Positions 57,641 through 64,000 of a stretch of 64,000 bases of DNA are shown in pieces (positions within the stretch are counted from its first letter, which is position 1; the number at the start of each line of letters is the position of its first letter). Under the pieces are notes generated by a model. That model saw only the letters and a program-made list of their open reading frames with translations, was not told the DNA's origin and did not search any database. The translations under genes were made by a program, and so were the position numbers. The DNA comes from Symbiodinium natans (lineage: Eukaryota > Sar > Dinophyceae > Suessiales > Symbiodiniaceae): assembly GCA_905221605.1 (NCBI GenBank), contig CAJNDS010000646.1, positions 481,397-545,396 on the forward strand, in the 5' to 3' direction.

Positions 57641-58254
57641 GCCATATGGCGGCCCCATATGTCAACGTGTAGCCGAAGCCCACTCGTTGACTTTGCGTTT
57701 TGTTCGGCCTATGTTGCCGCAGGCAAGCCAGGCAAACAGACCAATGCCAGTACCCTCACCACTCCTTCCGGCGAACGACTTAAGCTCTGCTCCACTTGCC
57801 TTGGAGCTCTACACGTGCCAAGTTGTTTTGGCGAGGGCAGAGGTGAGGAGGACGACGACGTGAATATTGTCCATGTCCTAGTTTGACCAGAAACGCTGCT
57901 GGGCTGGCACTGCCAACTGGATCAGAGTGCACTAAGGATTTGCCTGACTGGTCCAGCATGCCGGGTCGCGGTGATGCGGAGGAACTTCCTAGCCTGTTGC
58001 AATTGCAACTTATTGCAGCGTGTAGCATCGGTGAGTGAATTTTGAACGCTTGCTCCTGCTGGTAGTACCCTGGCTTCGCATCAGACGGTTCACAGCCGCT
58101 TCCAGTTTTGTTTCTCCCTCAGTCAAAATTAGGTGGCTAGAGCATGCAAAGTGTAGTGCCTTTTTGCTGGCGGCAAAGAAGCAGTTCTCATCCAACAGAC
58201 GAGCTGAAGCCCCGAGGTCTCGTCACCACAGCACGCTCGCTCGTGTCCTTGCAG

Positions 58255-61200
58255 AGCAGCCCATGCTGTACGAGCAGCTCAAGGTTGGCAGTGGTCGCAC
58301 TGTTAGCAGTGCTCTCAGCAGGCATGTTACGTATGATCCCTGCTTACACATGAGGACGTGCGCACCCCCAATGGGGTAGCTCTGGCACAATGCATCAAGC
58401 CTGGGATTGATAACAAAGGCAGGGGCCCAGAAAGGCAGACGAATGCCCTTAGCGTGCGGTGGTGTCAGGGCACGCGATCTTCCGCACACTTGGGCTCGTC
58501 GCCGCAGTGCGGGCCCCAAGAGTCCTCACCTGGACATGATCTGGGCGTCATGGGAAGGGGGGGTGCAAATACTCGAATACCCGTTATCTTCTTTTTCCTG
58601 AGGACGAGACCTGCTTCGAGGTTTTCGAGCCCCTCTTTCGGTCCGTGCGTGGCCCATGAGATCCACAGCATGAAGCGTCGGCAGGTGGTGAGTTTACCGG
58701 TGAATTTCTGTGAAAAACACAAGGTTGTGGACAGGTGGTATGAGAGCATCTTGCACGATGTGCAGCTGCCGAGTGCCATAGACACTCGCCAGGCAAGTTC
58801 CGAGGGCGGCTGTTCTAATGTGGAGTTGGAGGATCGTTACTGTAGATGTCTCTCTGCCAGGCAAACTTGTCTTTGAGCTCACCGGGGGGCAATCTGCTGT
58901 CCATACAGGCTGCAGCATTTTTTTCGGGGACATGGCGCATCAGCACTACGTAGTTGACATATTGACTACGCTTCCTTGAACGTGGCAGGTGACGTGTAGC
59001 CGCAATATTCGAGGCATCCAAATGCCACCATCTGCTCAGAGAGAGGCCACGGAGGGTCCCAGGCTGTAGTTACTGTAGTTGAGTGCTTTTCAGTTTCGGA
59101 GCAATGCAAGCATGGTGTCAGGAGAGGAAAGAGGCCGAGCGAATTGTGGTTGACGCTTTGTTCTCAGCGCAGGACCAGGACCCCCGCCCAGAAACTCGGG
59201 TACAAAGATTGGGAGCATTGCAGCAGGACGAGCTGTTGAAGGGGGGGGAGTACTTCCCTTTGCCACGGCCTTGGGCTGACGCCCCCTAACTAACTTCTTC
59301 TAAGTCTCTCCTTGCCTCCATCTCTCTCCCTCTCTCTCCCCCTCTCTCTCCCTTTCTCTCTCCCTCTCTCTTCCCCTCTCTCTCCCTCTCTCTCTCCCCA
59401 TCTCTCTCCCTCTCTCTCCCTCTCTCCCACTCTCTCTCTCTCTCTCCCACTCTCTCTCTCTCTGTCTCTCTCGCTTTCTCTTCTTGAAAACTGACTAAAG
59501 GCATGTTGTCGTAAACGACAGACAGCAGCTGCAGGCGCGGCTCGGAGAGTTTTCCGCCGAAGCCGAAGGGGATGTCCCTGGAATCCGAGCAGAAGCTCAA
59601 GGCCAACACGGCACAAAGAAAACGAGAGAGAAAGAGAAAGAGAGAGAGAGAGAGAGAGTGAGAGTGAGAGAGAAGTATAAAAGAGGGAGAAGGCTAGAGA
59701 AACTCTCTCTCTCGCGCTCTCTTTCACAAAAGCAAAAGCCTAAGCAAGATTTTTGTTTTTGATTTGCACATTTCTGCACTTACACTCCTCGTCTTGTGGT
59801 GCCCCTCCTCGTCTTATGGTGCAGGTGGTTTGTATGCAAAGTTCTTACCGCATCACAGGCATCACAGGCGTCCCGCCAAGCAAGAAAATCAGGGGCCCCA
59901 ATTTGGCCCAGGACTGGGAGCCCGCAGGCCGAAATAGGCTGCACCCAAAGAGCGATCCTGGATGTAAAAGTGCAGAGGCCCGCTGCTTAAGGCTTGAGAA
60001 GGCAACGGTATAAAAGCCAAGGGCCCAGATGCGAAAGACATGTAAGAGCCATACTTGTTTTGCGCTTCGTTTGCTGTAGTACTCTTCGTGATTCGGGGCA
60101 TTTCGTGGTGTGTGTGTGTGTGCGCGCGTGCGTGCGTGGGTGGGGGCTTAAAGGCGATGCCGCGAAATTTTCCTGAGAATGTTGTCGCAATGACGCAACC
60201 AGTCCCGGGGCTTCATGCAGAACTTTCGGAGGTGTCCAAGTTTGGACTCAAAGCACCCACCACCTCGAGTTTCCTCCACGCATATCCAAACGAAAAAAGC
60301 TTTCATCCCACATTAGGATTCCGACCGCCGACCAACATTGCCTGCCTTTGAGTTGGAACAACATGGAGCGCCGTGAAAGTGCAAGTAGACTTTCGCAACT
60401 TTTAGAATGTGAGCAAGCAGAATGTTGTGAAGCCAAGCTGTCAGGTCACCGCAGCCACATGCAGCCACTCATAGCCACTCATAGCCACTCAATGTGACTG
60501 TGAAAAGAGGCCGCTGGTGAACTTCTCGAAGAACCCCAGTCGGGCCTGCTTCTCTCCAGTGGCCTTGGCAGACATTGGCCCGAGGCCATGGCATGTAAGC
60601 CGGGGTGCAAGTGTTTCTCAATCTCTCTTTCCCTCTCACTCCTATCGTCACGGTCTCCTTCTGTCGCTGTCTTTCGGTCATTGTCATGTGACGTTTGGTA
60701 AGTGTGCACAGTGCTCTATCCTGCTATGCTTGCACATTTCATACATTCTTCCAAGCAGTGCGATCTTGGATCCTTAAACGAACGTGCTTGAAGGACGTTG
60801 AAGGAACTCGGGCTGTGATGGCGCATGCACATGGTTTTGCGAAGTCTGCCGGCTGGGAGCTGCAGGCTTGCGGGGAGGGTTAGGCAGGGTGAGGCAGGGC
60901 GAGGCAGGGTGAGGCTGGCGGAGAAGGGTGGGGCTTGGGGCTTTGTCGACTGGTGGAGCCGGTGGAGCTGCGCGATCGTAGGTTGGGTGCCGCGTGTCTT
61001 GGAGTTTCCCCCAATGTTAGATCGAACGATTTGGTTGGGCGCGGTTGGCATCTTACGCATGGCTTCCTGTTTTTTTGTTGTTTGTTTATCTGTTACGTGT
61101 TTTGTACTTTTTTGGTCCAGGATTTTCCTCTAAGAATGCAGAGGCAACAGGGGGTTATAGCACACAGGACAAAGAGGTTTTCCTCTGGCGACATCGAGCA

Positions 61201-62826
61201 CATAGAGGCTTTCATTGCAAAATTCAAGGGAAACAGAGGTTGTCAAAGATAAAGGAAAGAGCGACAGAAAGAGATACAAAAGAAAAGACACAGAACGAAT
61301 TGAAATACTCAAAAAAAGAAGGAAAGAAAGACACAGCAAACATGAGTAATCAACAAGAACACATGTGAAGCCCTGCAAGCTTGCTTATCTTGCTTTATAA
61401 AGAAAATCATGCCATAAAGAGGACCTGCACTAAGAACTTAGCGAATCCTTTTCCAAACCCATCATGCAAGCATTGTTTCCGTACAGATTGAAGTTATTGG
61501 TACAGTTGAGGCATCCCCAAACTCTGGAGCACCAGTCTGCCTTCTGTCCGGATCATTTCGAAAGATGTAGATCAAGAGACAAAAGTGTGACCACATCATT
61601 TTTTGATTCTTCCCTTCCATACCAATATTCATACTCAGTTCTAAAGTATACCGTCTCACTCGGATACTTGCCCATGGTCTGGAAGGACAGCGCACTTCTC
61701 TACTGCACATGAGTTTCCCGCTGCTTTGCTGAGAGAAGAAAGCTGCACATACCACGACAATCATAACACATTGCTGCCTAAAGCGTGCATTAGCTCACAT
61801 TAAATGTTGTCGGTTTTCCCGCGAAACTTTAATGAATAGCATCTTTGCTGCGAGGTTGCTGTACACTCAGGCCGTTTATCTCAGGGTATCTTCATGAGCT
61901 AGCATGTTTGCGCGGTTGTTGTTCGGGCTGTTCGCTAACAACCCAAACAGACGCGTGCCTCCCAGACTTGTATCCTGTAGCACGAGCTGCGGGCCCGGAC
62001 GCCTAGTTGCGGCTGCTTAACAACCGTTCGCTTCGAAACTCGCCCACCATTGCCCGCCCGCAAGTCAAGAAATTGTTTTGTGCGTTGTAGCAAGGGCTAG
62101 GCGTGCAGCTGTCGAAAGTGTGTTTTGTCTCTGGCGTGTCTTCTCTCGCTCAGAGTATTTTTTTGCATGTTCTTCAGGCACGAGGTGTTTTCACCAACGG
62201 TAGCGGCATGGCCGTCTTCGTGAACGAGGCATAATCCTGCCGACCTGGGGTTGCTTGGAAGCTCTAGCAATTTTGAACTCGTGTGCCACAGGCAGACCAC
62301 ATTCGAATGGCGTACCGCGTAACAGATGGAGATGTTTGGAAGGCCATCGTAGCAGGAACGCCAGCAGCCTGCAGTCCATGACTCTGATGGACACCGAGGC
62401 GGTGGATGCGACACTCCGTGTCGAGCGAGCCATCAGCACCGCCTTAGAGGCTCATCTTCGGTCAGTTGCGTGCGTTTACTTCGTTTTGCCGTCTGTGGGA
62501 GTGTGCGCACGTGCACCTTGAGTGTGCGTGTGCGTGTGCGTGTGCGTGTGCGTGTGCGTGTGCGTGTGCGTGTACACACATAAAAATGGTTGGAGCCCCC
62601 CCTGTGGTGTGGTTGTGGGTTGGTTTTAGGGTTTTGGGGTTTTAGGGTTTTAGGGTTTAGGGTTTAGGGTTTAAGGTTTATAGGGTTATAGGGTTATAGG
62701 TTATAGGGTTTAGGGTTATAGGGCTTAGGGTTAGGGTTTAGGGTTTAGAGTTTAGGGTTGGTGTAGGGGAGAGCGTAGACCATGGAGAGGGGGATACCTG
62801 GGGGAGGGGGGGGGGGTGAACACCCG

Positions 62827-62874
<48 letters not shown>

Positions 62875-64000
62875 TGTGTGAGAGCATGTTCACGCATCCT
62901 CGTGTCGCTGCCGTAGGACTTGTAACATGCATGTTATGTTTTCTTATGTACGAAAGGGGGTCCCACCCTAACACTGAGCGAGCAGACGTGTAAATGCACC
63001 TGCTATGAGCAGTACCCGGTTGCGTGCGCAGCTGGTATCCGCAGCGGGACAGGAGCATTGTCCCCAAGACGTACTACGTTACTACATGCTGTCGTCACAA
63101 TGACACTTTGCAGACGGCAGCATACGCCAATTCTGATGTCTGGAACGATGACGCAAGGGACAGGACTTTCATCCCCAAGCCATTCCATTCCTTGTGTCTG
63201 GAATTAATTACTGACACACACCTATCCCTGTATGGGGCCAGGAACCTAGCCCATGACGACGTCATGTACATGTCACATTTTCATCTGGCTTCGCAAGAAG
63301 CTTGTGCCTGTGCCTGTGTGTGTGTGTGGGTGGTTGTCAAAATTCTGGTCCCCTTTTTGGTCCCTCAGGGATCACAATTTTGACAGCCACCCGTGTGTAT
63401 GTGTGTATGCGTGGGTGGGTGTGTGGGTGTGTGGGTGTGTGGGTGTGTGGGTGTGTGCGTGTCTGGGTGTCTGGGTGTGTGGATGTGTGGGTGCGGCGGC
63501 GTGCGCGTGCTTGCGTGAGTGCGTGCATCCGTGCGTGTTCATGTGCCATAGGCTGATCAGAGCAAGGTGTGTTTTGAGAGTTGGAAGGCCGGTGGCCGCT
63601 GTTTCAGCTCCTCGGGCAGGATGCCAAGCTTGCATGGTGTGGGCACAGTAGTGTGTCAAAGACATTCAAGTGCCCATCATGCCGTGGCTCAGGCTTGGGT
63701 TTCTTGTCCCATTGTCCGACAAATGTAGGCTGTGCAATGCAGGCTATCGGAAGCTGCTGCATACATGATGCTTTGTACTCATCCAGGCACTTCTTCGTTT
63801 TTCCTGCTCTGTGCAGGCAAGTGCCAAGCTGCTTCTCCCCAAACTGTCTGCCGATGAGCCGAAGCTGAAGGCGCTGCATTGCAGGTCCTGTGTTTCCATG
63901 ATGCAAGCTGAAAGCCAGGCGTTATCCAAACAGACGGGCGAGGGGCTAAGTCGGGTAACTCACGGTGTTCGCCGAGCCAGGAGTGTGACGAGCGCAGAAC
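58255..64000 (+). CDS. Phosphagen (guanidino) kinase gene, many exons, 3' end outside the window
   Basis: Exons read by frame continuity and creatine/arginine kinase landmarks: 58255-58283 (PMLYEQLK); 58355-58418 (TPNGVALAQCIKPGIDNK); about 58521-58555 (SSPGHDLGVMG); 58603-58650 (DETCFEVFEPLFRSV); about 58654-58860 (HEIHSMKRRQ to ELEDRYCRC); 59094 to about 59280 (QERKEAERIVVDAL, GEYFPLP); about 60510-60584 (GLLLSSGLGRHWPE); 62178-62228 (ARGVFTNGSGMAVFVNE); 62292-62309 (ADHIRM); 62375-62460 (VERAISTALE); 63649-63742 (LGFLSHCPTNVG); 63817 onward (LLLPKLSADEPKLKAL). Many introns are GC-AG. Family enzymes move phosphate between ATP and a guanidino compound. The reactive Cys (CPTN) is kept, but NEED reads NEAD and the ATP-binding SRVRTGR stretch is missing. 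There is a one-base frame break near 58650. It may be an inactive paralogue or a pseudogene. Confidence 0.75.
59305..59475 (+). repeat. CT-rich microsatellite
   Basis: (CTCTCTCC)n-type tract of about 170 bp within the intron after the 59094 exon. A complementary GA-rich tract follows at about 59617-59672, so the two could pair as a long hairpin. Confidence 0.9.
62521..62577 (+). repeat. (GTGTGC)n microsatellite
   Basis: About nine copies of GTGTGC in the intron that follows the exon ending at 62460. Confidence 0.95.
62618..62762 (+). repeat. Second interstitial telomere-like tract
   Basis: GGTTTTAGGGTTTAGGG and TTATAGGG variants over 145 bp, inside the kinase gene intron. Better preserved than the tract at 54.8 kb. 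Confidence 0.85.
62825..62878 (+). repeat. (TGCG)n microsatellite
   Basis: About thirteen TGCG units, in the same intron. A G-rich run precedes it (62795-62817). Confidence 0.95.
63395..63490 (+). repeat. (GTGTGGGT)n microsatellite
   Basis: GTGGGTGT steps with drift over about 95 bp, in the intron before the exon at 63649. Confidence 0.9.

Noticed and set aside
61130-61210. DKEVFLW phrase as the kinase NEED-box exon.
   Set aside because: A better match with correct splice joins was found at 62178-62309.

Overview
The window looks like nuclear DNA of a dinoflagellate, most likely a Symbiodiniaceae-type alga. The reasons are: retroelement families typical of that group; host-type genes cut into small exons with GC-AG as well as GT-AG introns; a relic of the dinoflagellate spliced leader; TTTAGGG-type interstitial repeats; and a great load of satellites and microsatellites. 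Taxonomy is inferred from these features, not from a marker gene.

Layout. 1-9.85 kb is mostly repeat: a 195-bp dispersed repeat in two copies, a decayed minus-strand fragment of a ubiquitin-protease-like (USP) domain, and three kinds of tandem array. 10.7-13.1 kb holds a broken copia-type gag-protease. 14.27-26.95 kb is one 12.7-kb tyrosine-recombinase retrotransposon with the split direct repeats of PAT/Ngaro-like elements (A1 - genes - B1-A2-B2). It carries a Cys-rich ORF, the recombinase, a second Cys-rich ORF, gag with a CCCH finger, a methyltransferase-like domain and RT-RNase H. A 1.6-kb foreign segment with two small coiled-coil ORFs sits inside gag. 27-28.1 kb is a TTCGAAG minisatellite and an inverted-repeat cluster. 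28-36.6 kb has almost nothing recognisable apart from one possible EGF-like exon.

36.6-43.6 kb is a LINE lying between two (GTT)n arrays. Its first ORF is endonuclease-RT-C2H2. Its second, in the -1 frame, holds further zinc fingers and a USP-like cysteine protease domain with an apparently complete Cys/His/Asp triad. GGAGG-CCTCC mini-hairpins are scattered through its 3' part. 49.0-52.1 kb is the clearest host gene: an oligopeptidase A-like M3 protein in which the HEXXH zinc motif has become HVFGS, so it looks like a pseudoenzyme, with an acidic tandem-repeat tail. 54.3-56.5 kb is interstitial telomere-like repeat and more arrays. 57.6 kb to the window end holds a RIIa-like docking exon and then a many-exon phosphagen (guanidino) kinase gene. 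The kinase has an 18-bp micro-exon and altered catalytic residues, and it runs off the right edge.

The retroelements supply most of the coding sequence. The two host genes read on the plus strand and are separated by 5-6 kb of repeats. No bacterial-style operon, rRNA, tRNA or CRISPR array was recognised. Exon boundaries were read by eye from frame continuity, family motifs and AG acceptors, and need transcript support.
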